64,000 bases of DNA from Calothrix sp. NIES-4101. Lineage in GTDB: Bacteria > Cyanobacteriota > Cyanobacteriia > Cyanobacteriales > Nostocaceae. This document shows positions 9,996 to 18,672 of this stretch, in pieces. A program made the position numbers and the translations under genes. The notes under the pieces were generated by a model. The model did not search any database. It was not told where the DNA came from and was given only the letters and a program-made list of their open reading frames with translations. The stretch lies in contig AP018280.1 in assembly GCA_004296455.1 (NCBI GenBank), forward strand, positions 4,154,001 to 4,218,000, given 5' to 3'. The first letter of the stretch is position 1. Each line of letters opens with the position of its first letter.

Positions 9996-10807
9996 GTTTG
10001 ATGTTTAACTAACTGCTAGAAACCGTTGGCGTTCGCGTAGCGCTTCCTCTGGGGAAGATCGCCCTAAAATGGCACTATATGGAATAATCAATATTGCCTT
10101 CTTAGCCAGCAAGGGCTGGATTTTCATAACCTAGAACACTAGAAGTTATCCTTGATGTTCTTGGCAAACTTAATAATTGTTAAATAATTATAAGTTAACC
10201 CGCGTTCGACAGGTTGATTCAGGTGAAAAAAAGCCTGAACTTTAATTGTAGACAGAAATAATCATTATTTTGAGCGGATGCGAACTATTACGTCTCGATT
10301 AAGTTAGCACAAGTTTAGGACAATGAAGACATTTTGTGGTATGTGAGGCAGAGAAGTTCCTCGATACCTAAGCAGAAATCATTAGGGAATGTTGTTTGCT
10401 TGATTAGCTCTAATTTGAGCCGGTAATCTACCACGGGATTTTTGCAGGAATAAAAACCTCCGAATCTATCTCAATTGGTGAATTTTAGTTGGGCTTACTA
10501 GTAGTCTGGCAAGTCAACTTTGCAGGGACATCCCCACGTCAATCTCAACTCGTCGATTATGGGTTGGCGAACTGCTAGTCTAATAAAATGAAAATGCAAA
10601 AAGTTTTTTAATTTACAGATTAGCTGAAATATAAATTTCGATTATCCTGAAAACCTATATATAATCAGCCTTTGATATTAATAGTTCTCAATAAACATTG
10701 TGATTACAGAACCAAACAAAAATTATTTAGGCTAAAAATTAAGCTCTTGATTGATATGAACTCTAAAAAGCTTGTTTTAGGGGAGTTTTCAGCCGCATCA
10801 TCAAGCT
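9996..10807. other. Gene-free terminal part of the nifD element
   Basis: About 810 bp between the EF-G start and the upstream nifD core, with no convincing gene on either strand. It holds a short GC-rich interspersed repeat near 10026-10062 and a small hairpin (TTCAGG...CCTGAA near 10216-10238). It presumably includes the EF-G promoter, but no confident -10/-35 pair is claimed. Confidence 0.5.
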
Positions 10808-10818
10808 CGGAGTAATCC
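10808..10818 (-). other. nifD element core site (upstream copy)
   Basis: GGATTACTCCG on the minus strand, in the same orientation as the copy at 6067-6077, as required for excision rather than inversion. On its nifD side it continues the His-Ser-Trp-Asp-Tyr-Ser coding frame. Confidence 0.92.
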
Positions 10819-10855
10819 CAAGAGTGCATTTGACGGAAAGGTAAGCCCATCTTTT
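10808..10855 (-). pseudogene. nifD: 48-bp nifD internal fragment just upstream of the core
   Basis: Minus-strand codons read Lys-Met-Gly-Leu-Pro-Phe-Arg-Gln-Met-His-Ser-Trp-Asp-Tyr-Ser, exactly the NifD segment preceding the excision site. Homology stops at 10855/10856: the conserved Gln codon before Lys-Met-Gly is replaced by TAA and the sequence beyond is unrelated. After excision of the element it would be continuous with the nifD 3' end, but it still lacks the first ~420 codons. It is either an exon-like island between two elements or the edge of a deletion. Confidence 0.88.
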
Positions 10856-11079
10856 AGATATAATGTGGCAATCAAAATATGGATATAGCTATACATAGCT
10901 ATGACACAGTCACCATCGAGTTTGGCTATGGAGCGATCGCCCGCTTCAAGAGAAAAAAGTGACAGCGACGCAATATTCTTGGTCTTAGTAACGGGCAAGC
11001 CAAGACAATAAAAAAACCGATGTGCATAAACGAGGGAAACCCTACATATTCAAAGTAGTACACACTCAAAACAAACAAT

Positions 11080-11388
11080 TTGATTATGCTTCACCTCAAA
11101 AAATTAGTTAATATTACACTCTTAGCAAGCGTATTATTTTCTCCTGCTGCTATGGCACAAGAATTGTTAGGCACACAAGCAGGTAGTCTCAAACAACATG
11201 TTCCAGTTCAATGCGAAAGTGTAAAGGAAGGAGGATGTATCCCCGACAAAATAAAGACTAGACCAACTAACCCAACCAACCCCAAACCAACCTCTACTGA
11301 TACTGCTAAGAAACCACCGAAGGGGAAAGTTATACTCGGTACGCCTACTTGCAAAGATGCTAATGGCAACGTGATTAAATGTTATTAG
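11080..11388 (+). CDS. Small secreted cysteine-containing protein, function unknown
   Basis: A 102-residue protein. The N-terminal segment has Lys followed by a hydrophobic core (ITLLASVLFSPAAMA) and a likely signal peptidase I site after AMA-QE near residue 27. The mature part has four cysteines, a Thr/Pro/Lys-rich linker and ends in DANGNVIKCY. I do not recognise the family. It starts 224 bp from the broken nifD fragment and no operon partner is evident. Confidence 0.55.
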   Translation: MIMLHLKKLVNITLLASVLFSPAAMAQELLGTQAGSLKQHVPVQCESVKEGGCIPDKIKTRPTNPTNPKPTSTDTAKKPPKGKVILGTPTCKDANGNVIKCY

Positions 11389-11579
11389 ATTCACGTTTCT
11401 TGATAAGATTGAAATCACGATATGTCAAGAAATTAATTCCCTGATGGGGAATGCTATTCTTTGTTGCCTTTCTGAATCGCTTAATCAGGTGAGATGAAAG
11501 GCGATCGCACAAATAACACAATTAGTAGAGTAGGCAACCAGCGAGTTACTACAGTACTTTTCTGACAACAACAATTAAC

Positions 11580-11978
11580 TTAATTTGATTTCCCGTCACT
11601 ACCTAAATATTCCCGATAACCGCAAATTTTTTCATCGCGCACATCAAAGGAAATAGCAATACGGTTTTTATAAGGTTGTCCCCGCATCATTCCTTCATCA
11701 CGAAACTCAAATACAACTGTTGTTTCACTACTAGTAACTCTTTCTACGGTTGTTAACTTAATAGTTTGACCAAACACTTCTGTAACATATTGAAAAAAAT
11801 CTTTTGCTCGTTCTTTTCCAACATTTAAACCGTGGTATTCACCAATAGGAAACCAAAAAGTAAAGTCATCTGTCAGTATATTCAAAAGTGGGTTCCAATC
11901 ACTTGTTTCAAAACCATACATTAAATTGTCAAATGCTTGTTTAGCTACTTTGAATGTTTTTTCTGAAGCTTGTGTCAT
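11580..11978 (-). CDS. SnoaL/NTF2-like protein
   Basis: About 132 residues (an alternative ATG at 12002 adds eight). The pattern AFDNLMYGFETSDWNPLLNILTDD..FWFPIGEYHGLNVGKE...FF and the central beta strands VVFEFRDEGMMRG are typical of the cone-shaped NTF2/SnoaL fold, which serves as a small-molecule isomerase, hydrolase or binding domain. No specific substrate can be inferred. It is followed on the same strand by a second small alpha/beta protein at 12062-12343, upstream of it by 83 bp, and the two may be co-transcribed. Confidence 0.7.
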   Translation of the reverse strand: MTQASEKTFKVAKQAFDNLMYGFETSDWNPLLNILTDDFTFWFPIGEYHGLNVGKERAKDFFQYVTEVFGQTIKLTTVERVTSSETTVVFEFRDEGMMRGQPYKNRIAISFDVRDEKICGYREYLGSDGKSN

Positions 11979-12061
11979 AAATTCTGGTTCCCGTACATCC
12001 ATCGTGGCAATAACATTGACTGCAAGGTGATAGTTGAGTTAAATAATAACCAAATACTCTT

Positions 12062-12343
12062 TTACAATTTACCTGACTCTAATTCATCAAGATATATGAA
12101 TTCAGGAGCTTTAACTCCTGCTTCTTCTCTAATTTTCACTAGTTGAGGTGACTCAAAAAACTTTCTTGCATCTGTTATTGATGTCCAAGCTGAGAAATGA
12201 ACTATTTTATTGGGTTCATTTTCATACTTTAAGACTTGATAGATTCTCTCGCCAGCATCTTTGCGGATGCCAGCAGCACTATCAAATATTTTTTTCCAAG
12301 TTCCATAATCGGAGACTTCATGGATTATCAGTACATATTGCAT
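12062..12343 (-). CDS. Small dimeric alpha/beta-barrel-like protein
   Basis: The likely start is the ATG at 12343 (MQYVLIIHEVSDYGTWKKIF), giving 93 residues. An upstream start at 12382 would add 13 poorly matching residues. The alternation of beta strands (YVLIIHEV, IYQVLKYE, IVHFSAWT) with helices around W/F residues resembles ABM-like or ferredoxin-like small enzymes and cyclase-type proteins. This is a fold-level guess only. It sits just upstream of the SnoaL-like gene in the same direction. Confidence 0.6.
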   Translation of the reverse strand: MQYVLIIHEVSDYGTWKKIFDSAAGIRKDAGERIYQVLKYENEPNKIVHFSAWTSITDARKFFESPQLVKIREEAGVKAPEFIYLDELESGKL

Positions 12344-12475
12344 AGTAATCACATAAACGAGATAATTTTCACTCTTCATCATATTAGTTCAATTCAATTA
12401 CCATCATTGGATAGAGTCAGAGAAGGAAAATTAATGATAGCTTGAGATGATGGAAAGTTTATCTCAATCCGCGAA

Positions 12476-12967
12476 GTGAATAATTCAGTATTAATTTCCC
12501 TTACCCTTACCGCGTCTATAGTTATATTGCCAATTAACATTGGTGGTGATACTGCCCAAGGTTCAACCCAAGCCATGAAAATGTCTTCATTTAACCTCAG
12601 TTCCCAAAAATGGCAAAACCGCGTGCTAGTGGTGTTTGCGCCGTCTGTTAATAACCGTACCTATCAACAGCAGATGCGGTTATTTAACCAACACCAAAAC
12701 GGTTTTACAGATAGAGATTTAGTTCTGGTTCAGGTTTTGGCAACAGATAAAAGCTATGCCAACGGACAGTTAATAGATGAGTCTTCTGCTGCTAATTTGC
12801 GAAATCGTTTTGGAGTTGACAAAGAAAATTTTCGCGTTATTTTGGTAGGCAAAGATGGTGGTGTTAAGCGCAGTGATGCTACACCAGTACAAGCAACAGC
12901 AATATTTGAGCAAATTGACGCTATGCCCATGCGCCAACAAGAAATGCAACAGCAAGGTAGAAAGTAG
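12476..12967 (+). CDS. DUF4174-like secreted protein
   Basis: A 163-residue protein starting at GTG 12476. A hydrophobic N-terminal signal segment (SVLISLTLTASIVILPI) is followed by a DUF4174-type domain: WQNRVLVVFAPS, QQQMRLF, DRDLVLVQVLA, LRNRFGVDKENFRVILVGKDGG and a C-terminal Gln/Met-rich tail. The fold is thioredoxin-like in related proteins, but no CXXC motif is present here. Function is unknown and a periplasmic location is inferred from the leader. It diverges from the gene pair at 11580-12343. Confidence 0.72.
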   Translation: MNNSVLISLTLTASIVILPINIGGDTAQGSTQAMKMSSFNLSSQKWQNRVLVVFAPSVNNRTYQQQMRLFNQHQNGFTDRDLVLVQVLATDKSYANGQLIDESSAANLRNRFGVDKENFRVILVGKDGGVKRSDATPVQATAIFEQIDAMPMRQQEMQQQGRK

Positions 12968-12972
12968 CTATT

Positions 12973-13035
12973 ATGATTGTTGTTCATCTCAACAACTCGC
13001 GATCGCAGCGCATAAACAATCGCATAACAAAGTAG
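12973..13035 (+). pseudogene. Remnant of a glutathione S-transferase N-terminus (partial duplicate of the gene at 15904)
   Basis: The 20 codons here read MIVVHLNNSRSQR followed by unrelated residues and TAG. They match the first codons of the intact GST at 15904-16536 (MIVVHHLNNSRSQR) with one His codon missing, and the underlying DNA is also nearly identical through the HIP1 site GCGATCGC. It begins 5 bp after the DUF4174 gene. This looks like the scar of a duplication or recombination of the GST 5' end. Confidence 0.7.
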
Positions 13036-13758
13036 GTTAATAATTTTATCTCTGAAATCAAAAATGAACAGAGCTAAAAGCGTTCACTATGCTGACCTCT
13101 GATAACACAATACCCCAGTGAGTAATCTTACATATCTAATTACAAGAAAATACAAGTAGTTATTGGGCTTTTAGGATTGTCATACTTCGAGCAGTGCATT
13201 TATCTTATCGGTAGGCGATCGCATATATGTTGTTAAGGGCATTCTGTTCGCTACGCGATACCAATTTTTGGTCGCCAAAGGCATGGCAATTCCAATTCCC
13301 CAACATCCCCCTGATTGTGTCCGAAATCGTCCAACATAGCCTTGTAGTCATTATCAGACAAATGGCTATAACGAACTTATATAACGAAACTGCGGGGACT
13401 TACCCCAACAAAAAACCCGGTCATAATGGCTGGGTTTTTGGGTTTTGGTGAGGGTATGGCTGTAAATTCGGTGTTTCATACCGCACCTGTGGCTGACTCT
13501 CCACAACAATAACTGCCCCGGTGACAATTCGACTTCCCACCCCGATGGTAGTGAAGATGGCATCAGCCACCAAATTTTCTTTGCGGTTATCCCTTGGGTT
13601 GCGGTTCCAGTGGTGAACTTGCAAGTTATAAATTCTGAGTTGAGAGAGAGTTAATTTATATTCGTAGAGTTTACGGAATAAACTTTTTAGCCATGTATAA
13701 AAATTGTAATGCTTTTTCATACATTTACTAAACTCTGAATTTTACAGGGAAAATAAAA
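13036..13758. other. Mostly non-coding stretch before the lipoxygenase gene
   Basis: About 720 bp with HIP1 sites and short GC-rich repeat tracts. An open frame at 13421-13720 (-) of 99 residues begins MKKHYNFYTWLKSLFRKL and includes GVGSRIVTGAVIVVESQPQVRYE. It is unrecognised and its 3' end overlaps a terminator-like hairpin, so it is not called as a gene. Confidence 0.4.
13411..13440 (+). terminator. Terminator-like hairpin
   Basis: AAAAACCCGG (13411-13420) faces CTGGGTTTTT (13430-13439) with one mismatch, followed by T-rich sequence on the + strand. No gene in the preceding 370 bp obviously uses it, so it may belong to a lost transcript or a small RNA. Confidence 0.45.
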
Positions 13759-15681
13759 ATGCGATCGCCAACTCCAAAGCAACGACGACAAGAGTTAATA
13801 GATACATATATTTTATCACGTCGTAGCATGATGATGCTAATGGCTGTAGCTGCTACTCCGGGTATAGAAATGTTACTGTTCGGTGGGAATAAATCCTCAC
13901 AAGCTAGTGCAACAGGTAATTTTGAAAATTGCAATCCGGGTTTGGAAACTTTACTATCCAATGAAAATCAACCCTCAAAACCCAAACCACCAAATAATCC
14001 CAACATCCCTACCTTACCTCACAAGGATACAAAAGCAACTCAACAAGAACGCCTGCTTCAGTTGGGCAAGGCTCGCGAAGAATATCAGACAGGGTTACGG
14101 CTGCCTAATTCTGCGAAAGTGAAGACTTTACCCGCTCAAGAAGCATTTTCGGAAAGATATAACAATAATCGAGTCATCTTATCGGAGAAAATAGCAGCTA
14201 ATCAACAAGCATTTCTCAGCAATCCTCAACCTTTTCAAAGCTTCGATGACTACGCGGCGTTGTTTCCCGTTTTGCCGTTACCAGGTATTGCTAAAACCTT
14301 CCGCAACGATGATGTATTTGCACGGCAGCGTCTTTCTGGCTGCAATCCCATGGAACTGAAGAACGTTCTCAAACTGGGTTACAGTCTTCGCGACAAAATG
14401 GGGATAACGGATGAGATTTTTCAAGCTGTACTGGGCGCGACAAGAGGCAGAAAGCCGATTCATAATAATCAGACTCTCAACAGCGCTATTCGAGAAGGGA
14501 GTTTATTTGTCACAGACTATGCGGTACTTGATAGCGTTACACCGAAGGAAACGCAATATTTGTGCGCCCCCATTGCCCTCTATTATGCCGCAAGGATTCG
14601 CGGCGATTTTCATTTAATTCCCATTGCTATCCAGTTGGGACAGGTACCAGGAGAAAGTTTACTTTGTACACCTTTAGATGGCGTAGATTGGACTTTAGCC
14701 AAATTAATTACCCAGATGGCTGATTTCTCCATCAATCAACTGTACCGTCACTTGGGACAAACTCATCTAGTAATGGAACCAATCGCCTTAGCAACAGTAC
14801 GCGAACTAGCTGCTCGCCATCCCGTCAACGTCCTCTTAAAGCCTCATGTTGAATTTACAATGGCAATTAATAGCCTTGGTGATCAGGTGTTGATTAATCC
14901 GGGGGGAGCAGTAGATGTTATCTTACCAGGCACTTTGGAAAGCTCACTCAAACTCACCGAAAGAGGGGTATCCGACTTTTGCAACAACTTCAGCAACTTT
15001 GCACTCCCGACTAATTTACGTCAGCGCGGTGTTGATAATTCTTCGATTCTGCAAGATTTTCCCTATCGAGACGACGGCTTGCTCATCTGGAATGCCTTAG
15101 AAGAATATGTGAGTCAATATATCGGAATTTACTACAAATCCAACCGAGATATCCGCGAGGATTTCGAGCTACAAAAATGGTTCCAAGCTTTACGGAAACC
15201 CGTTAGTGAAGGTGGTTTTGGTATAGTTTCATTACCAGCAAGCTTGACGAACCGCAACCAATTGATAGATATTTTGACAATCATTATTTTCACCGCAGGT
15301 CCGCAACACTCAGCGATCGCTTGGACTCAATATCAATACATGGCTTTTATTCCGAATATGCCCGGAGCGCTTTATCAGCCTATTCCCACAACCAAAGGAA
15401 AATTTGCAAATGAAAATAGCCTCACGAGTTTCCTACCGGGAGTCAAACCAAGCCTTACTCAAGTCCAGTTTATGTCGTTAGTCGGTACCAAGCGCGACCC
15501 CAAGGCGTTTACAGACTTCGGTACAAATAGTTTTCAAGACCCTCGAGCCATTAGGGTTCTTAGAGATTTGCAGAATCGCTTAGAGTCAGTAGAAAAACGG
15601 ATTAAAATACTTAATAAACGTCGCCAAGAATGCTACCCTGCTTTTCTACCCTCTCGAATGTCGAATAGTGTCAGTGGATAG
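13759..15681 (+). CDS. Lipoxygenase family protein with Tat-like leader and atypical iron-ligand positions
   Basis: A 640-residue catalytic-domain lipoxygenase without a PLAT domain. Conserved: H331-LGQT-H336 in the helix with EPIALATVRELAARHPV, H517 in TAGPQHSAIAW, and the C-terminal FLPSRMSNSVSG. Mapped on soybean LOX-1, H331/H336/H517 equal H499/H504/H690. The fourth side-chain ligand (Asn694) is Ala521, and the C-terminal Ile whose carboxylate binds iron is Gly640. Lipoxygenases insert O2 into polyunsaturated fatty acids. The leader SRRSMMMLMAVAA (20-32) fits a twin-arginine signal. A ribosome-binding AGGGA precedes the ATG. Catalysis may be altered. The GST gene follows 222 bp downstream in the same direction. 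Confidence 0.88.
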   Translation: MRSPTPKQRRQELIDTYILSRRSMMMLMAVAATPGIEMLLFGGNKSSQASATGNFENCNPGLETLLSNENQPSKPKPPNNPNIPTLPHKDTKATQQERLLQLGKAREEYQTGLRLPNSAKVKTLPAQEAFSERYNNNRVILSEKIAANQQAFLSNPQPFQSFDDYAALFPVLPLPGIAKTFRNDDVFARQRLSGCNPMELKNVLKLGYSLRDKMGITDEIFQAVLGATRGRKPIHNNQTLNSAIREGSLFVTDYAVLDSVTPKETQYLCAPIALYYAARIRGDFHLIPIAIQLGQVPGESLLCTPLDGVDWTLAKLITQMADFSINQLYRHLGQTHLVMEPIALATVRELAARHPVNVLLKPHVEFTMAINSLGDQVLINPGGAVDVILPGTLESSLKLTERGVSDFCNNFSNFALPTNLRQRGVDNSSILQDFPYRDDGLLIWNALEEYVSQYIGIYYKSNRDIREDFELQKWFQALRKPVSEGGFGIVSLPASLTNRNQLIDILTIIIFTAGPQHSAIAWTQYQYMAFIPNMPGALYQPIPTTKGKFANENSLTSFLPGVKPSLTQVQFMSLVGTKRDPKAFTDFGTNSFQDPRAIRVLRDLQNRLESVEKRIKILNKRRQECYPAFLPSRMSNSVSG

Positions 15682-15903
15682 GAATTCTCAGAGTTTTAAA
15701 CATTACTTTCTTGAAGAGAGTTCGATGGCTGATTGTAAGTAAAACGGTTTCAATATCTGCGGTTTGAGTATTGACAACTGGAGATTAAGCTCTGTAATCA
15801 CTGATATTCCATCCTTAAGAGGGATAGGATATCAGCTAAATTAGTTGAAAATTAGTCGAGAGATTAAAAAGTCACAAATAATTTACTTCTAGGAAAACAT
15901 TTT

Positions 15904-16536
15904 ATGATCGTTGTCCATCATCTCAACAACTCGCGATCGCAGCGCGTGCTATGGCTACTTGAAGAATTAGGTATCGAGTACGAACTTAAATACTACGAAC
16001 GCGATCCAAAAACTATGCTAGCACCAGCATCGCTGCGTCAAGTTCATCCACTCGGTAAGTCACCTGTAATCACAGATGCAGACCTCACAATTGCCGAGTC
16101 AGGTGCTATTGTAGAATACTTAGTGAATACCTACGGCAACGGTCGGCTAATACCAGCATCAGGTACACCAGAACATCTGCGTTACACTTATTGGCTGCAC
16201 TATGCTGAAGGTTCGGCAATGCCACCACTGCTACTCAAGCTCATCTTCGAGAATTTTGGCATAGGAGATAGTGACGCAATGAGTGCATTCATCGCGCCCC
16301 AAATTCAGCTTCATTTTGATTACATCGAAAGTGAACTCAGCAACAGTACATGGTTTGTGAGTGAGGAATTTACCGCCGCCGATATTCAAATGAGCTTTCC
16401 CTTAGAAATGCTTGCCACAAATGCTACTGAGGTAGGGAACCGACCAAAGATAAAGGGATTTCTTGAGCGCATCCATACACGACCAGCTTACAAACGTGCG
16501 CTTGAGCGCGGAGGCAAATACAACTTCGCTATTTAA
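15904..16536 (+). CDS. Glutathione S-transferase
   Basis: A 210-residue GST. The N-terminal thioredoxin-like domain has NNSRSQRVLWLLEELGIEYE (the Ser in NNSRS is a candidate catalytic residue), HPLGKSPVI and the glutathione-binding AESGAIVEYL. The all-helical C-terminal domain carries FTAADIQMSFPLE and ends RPAYKRALERGG. The arrangement is that of bacterial beta/theta-like GSTs with a role in detoxification or peroxide handling in the cytosol. Its position after a lipoxygenase suggests, but does not show, a link to lipid hydroperoxides. A decayed copy of its first codons lies at 12973. Confidence 0.92.
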   Translation: MIVVHHLNNSRSQRVLWLLEELGIEYELKYYERDPKTMLAPASLRQVHPLGKSPVITDADLTIAESGAIVEYLVNTYGNGRLIPASGTPEHLRYTYWLHYAEGSAMPPLLLKLIFENFGIGDSDAMSAFIAPQIQLHFDYIESELSNSTWFVSEEFTAADIQMSFPLEMLATNATEVGNRPKIKGFLERIHTRPAYKRALERGGKYNFAI

Positions 16537-16651
16537 GATGACGGTGGTGTTGTCTGAAAATAACGCTGTATATCAAATTTATTTACAGGAAAGAGGCTTT
16601 GGAATTCAGGGTTACGAATATAACCAATTATAAAAATTTTGAAGTCAAAAA

Positions 16652-16677
16652 AGCGATCGCTTGGCGTTGCGATCGCT
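16652..16677 (+). terminator. HIP1-based hairpin downstream of the GST gene
   Basis: Perfect 9-bp arms AGCGATCGC (16652-16660) and GCGATCGCT (16669-16677) with an 8-base loop, each containing a HIP1 octamer. It lies 115 bp after the GST stop, without a strong T-run on the + strand. A-runs on the other side would serve minus-strand transcripts. The surrounding 16537-16950 region shows no gene. Confidence 0.45.
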
Positions 16678-16950
16678 CAAAATCATAAATCTTCCCTATT
16701 TATTGCTTATTACCCCAGGGTAAACGCATCTAAATAGCCAAAATATTGGCAAAATAAGCTTTTCCAATGAGAAAAAAATATGAATATGGTATCGAATATT
16801 TTTAATCAGAAAAAATGATTTAACATCCAATATTAATTGAAAAAGATGCAAGTATTTATCATTAAAATTACATCAATAAATATCATAAATATGAATATAC
16901 TTACGAATTTAATGTATTATTTAAATAATTATTTTGAAGGCGAGATAAAA

Positions 16951-18082
16951 TTATTTGTTGAATAAGCTAACTAAATATTCATTATCCCAACCAGCTTTTT
17001 TTCGCTTATTATTGACTCCAATCTTTGATGATTTCTCTTGGGTTATAAGACTGTGGGCAAATATGCCTTAAAACGGCAAAATTAGCTGGAGCATTATCTT
17101 TACGTATTCGAGAATCATCTTCGTGAAACTGAACATCCAATACCCAATGTAAACAATTCTCTATCTGCCAATGGCTACGTATTGCATTACTAAAAAACTC
17201 TGCATTTCGGTCTATACTCATAATATAATAACGACTTTCTAACTTAGTTTTACCATTTGCAATTCTCAAAGTATCAACCTTTCCAATACTGTATAGATTT
17301 GCCCATGCATCTTTGAGGTCAAGAAGATGTCCGACATTATTTAACACGCTGTAATACCTAGTAACTATTCGTCCGTGACTCTCATCAACCAAACGATGCT
17401 CTGTATGCTGATATTGTTGAAATTTAGAAATAATTGCATCTTTAAATAAAGCTTCTACTTGATTATACAAGTTTTTTTGATTCTTCTTAAGTGCAATAAT
17501 ATAATCTGCTTCTTGCTTGACAATTTGTTTAACAATTGATTTTTGACAACCCATTGCATCGATAGAAACAATACAGCCTTTGAGAGATAATAGTTTAATC
17601 AATTCTGGAATCGCTGTAATTTCATTTGATTTATCATCAACTTTTAATTGACCTAAAACTAATTGCACATTTGTCGCCCATGCACTAATCATATGTATGG
17701 CAGCTTTATCTTGACTTTTATCATATGAATGGCGCAGGGTTTTACCATCAATTGCAACAACTTCTCCCGAAGTTAATTTACTAATTGACTGAATCCAATT
17801 AATAAAACTTGATTGAAATTCCTCTGGATTGATACGAGCAAAAACACGAGCAAATGTATCGTGTGAGGGGATACCATTCGGTAACTTTAAAAATTTTTTT
17901 AACCACTGTTGCTTGGCTTTCCCATATTCTTCTATTTCACCCCATGTATCTGCTCCACAAACTACAGCACAGATTGCAATTGTAAAGATATCCAGTAAGC
18001 TATGTCGTTTTGTGCGTTCTACTCTTGGATCTTTTACCGAATCAAAGTGGTCTGCGATCGTCAATTTTGGTTTCAGTTTCAT
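16951..18082 (-). pseudogene. ISAs1-family transposase with a C-terminal frameshift
   Basis: The main frame (17009-18082, 357 residues) is an ISAs1-type DDE transposase: [19 protein letters not shown].., [45 protein letters not shown] and the C-terminal [25 protein letters not shown]. After RHI the frame runs to an early stop. The +1 frame carries the expected ending ([19 protein letters not shown]) to a stop at 16951. A single indel near 17060 therefore separates the last ~35 residues, and the gene is probably inactive. No convincing terminal inverted repeats were identified. The flanking 18083-18388 (about 305 bp) is AT-rich with no gene seen. Confidence 0.85.
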
Positions 18083-18388
18083 CTCAATATTTTCATTTCT
18101 TCAGATTCTATAGAACTGAAAATACAATTGCACTGACACTATTTTTCTGCTATTGACGCTCTTTCAAGATTTCTGAAAAAGGCAACTTTGTCGAACAATA
18201 GTAAATATACTGCAATAATTACTGATTTAGTGTCATAAATAAAACTTCTATCTCTAATAACAAGACATTCTAGAAAATTCATAAATGTAATACTTAATTA
18301 CTAAAATGATTTGCTTTTATGAGTCAAGTAAGCTCTATTTATTTTAAATTCACTAATAAAGCTTTTTGTCAATACTTGTGATGTTTTT

Positions 18389-18664
18389 TTAGATGCGTTT
18401 CCCCTGGCCATAAAATACTGCTAAACCTGCAAGCGCTACCAAATAAACATGATGTTCTAAAAAAGCCAACCCAGCATCTAAACTACTTTGAAGAGTTTCT
18501 TGAGCTTGACTCAGTTCTGGCAAAATATGAACAAAAACATAAGCGACAGATACCCCACTACCAAAAGACAGCCAGCGACTACGAGGCGTGTAGTGGAGGA
18601 ATCGTAGTTTACCAGAAAATAAATGTACGATAGCTAGGGCGATCGCACATATTGCAGTGTACAT
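18389..18664 (-). pseudogene. Truncated multi-pass membrane protein
   Basis: 91 residues with three hydrophobic segments: MYTAICAIALAIVHLFSG, SFGSGVSVAYVFVHILPELS and HVYLVALAGLAVFYG. The VAYVFVHILPEL motif resembles the start of ZIP-like or related cyanobacterial membrane proteins that are more than twice this length. The protein stops abruptly after FYGQGKRI, suggesting a C-terminal deletion. It is next to other decayed genes. If intact, it would be a small membrane protein of unknown function. Confidence 0.5.
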
Positions 18665-18672
18665 ATTTATTC

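Larger units (their letters stand above)
6067..10818. mobile_element. nifD element: 4.74-kb XisA-type excision element carrying xisA and an EF-G gene
   Basis: Two direct copies of CGGAGTAATCC (6067-6077 and 10808-10818, identity extending one base to CGGAGTAATCCC) bound this segment. The outer flanks are NifD coding sequence that fuses perfectly (..[17 protein letters not shown]..) if one copy plus the insert is removed. The excised circle would be 4,741 bp. Content: xisA next to the nifD 3' end, as in Anabaena, a bidirectional-looking hairpin, a complete EF-G gene on the other strand and about 0.8 kb without genes. In known strains such elements are excised during heterocyst differentiation so that nifD can be transcribed. 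The element is much shorter than the 11-kb Anabaena PCC 7120 element. Confidence 0.92.

Noticed and set aside
8364-10001. Long plus-strand ORFs (89, 98, 77 and 148 residues) opposite the EF-G gene
   Set aside because: Shadow frames of a strongly coding minus-strand gene with no independent motifs or start signals.
10880-10905. Repeated palindrome ATAGCTAT near the nifD breakpoint
   Set aside because: Considered as a recombination site for a second element, but no second copy at a nif junction was found, so not called.
10801-10998. 65-residue minus-strand ORF beginning MPVTKTKNIASL
   Set aside because: It reads across the nifD fragment in a different frame from NifD and crosses the core site, so it is an accidental frame.
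13421-13720. 99-residue minus-strand ORF MKKHYNFYTWLK...
   Set aside because: No recognisable family, overlaps a terminator-like hairpin and lies in repeat-rich DNA. Left as an uncertain frame, not a gene.
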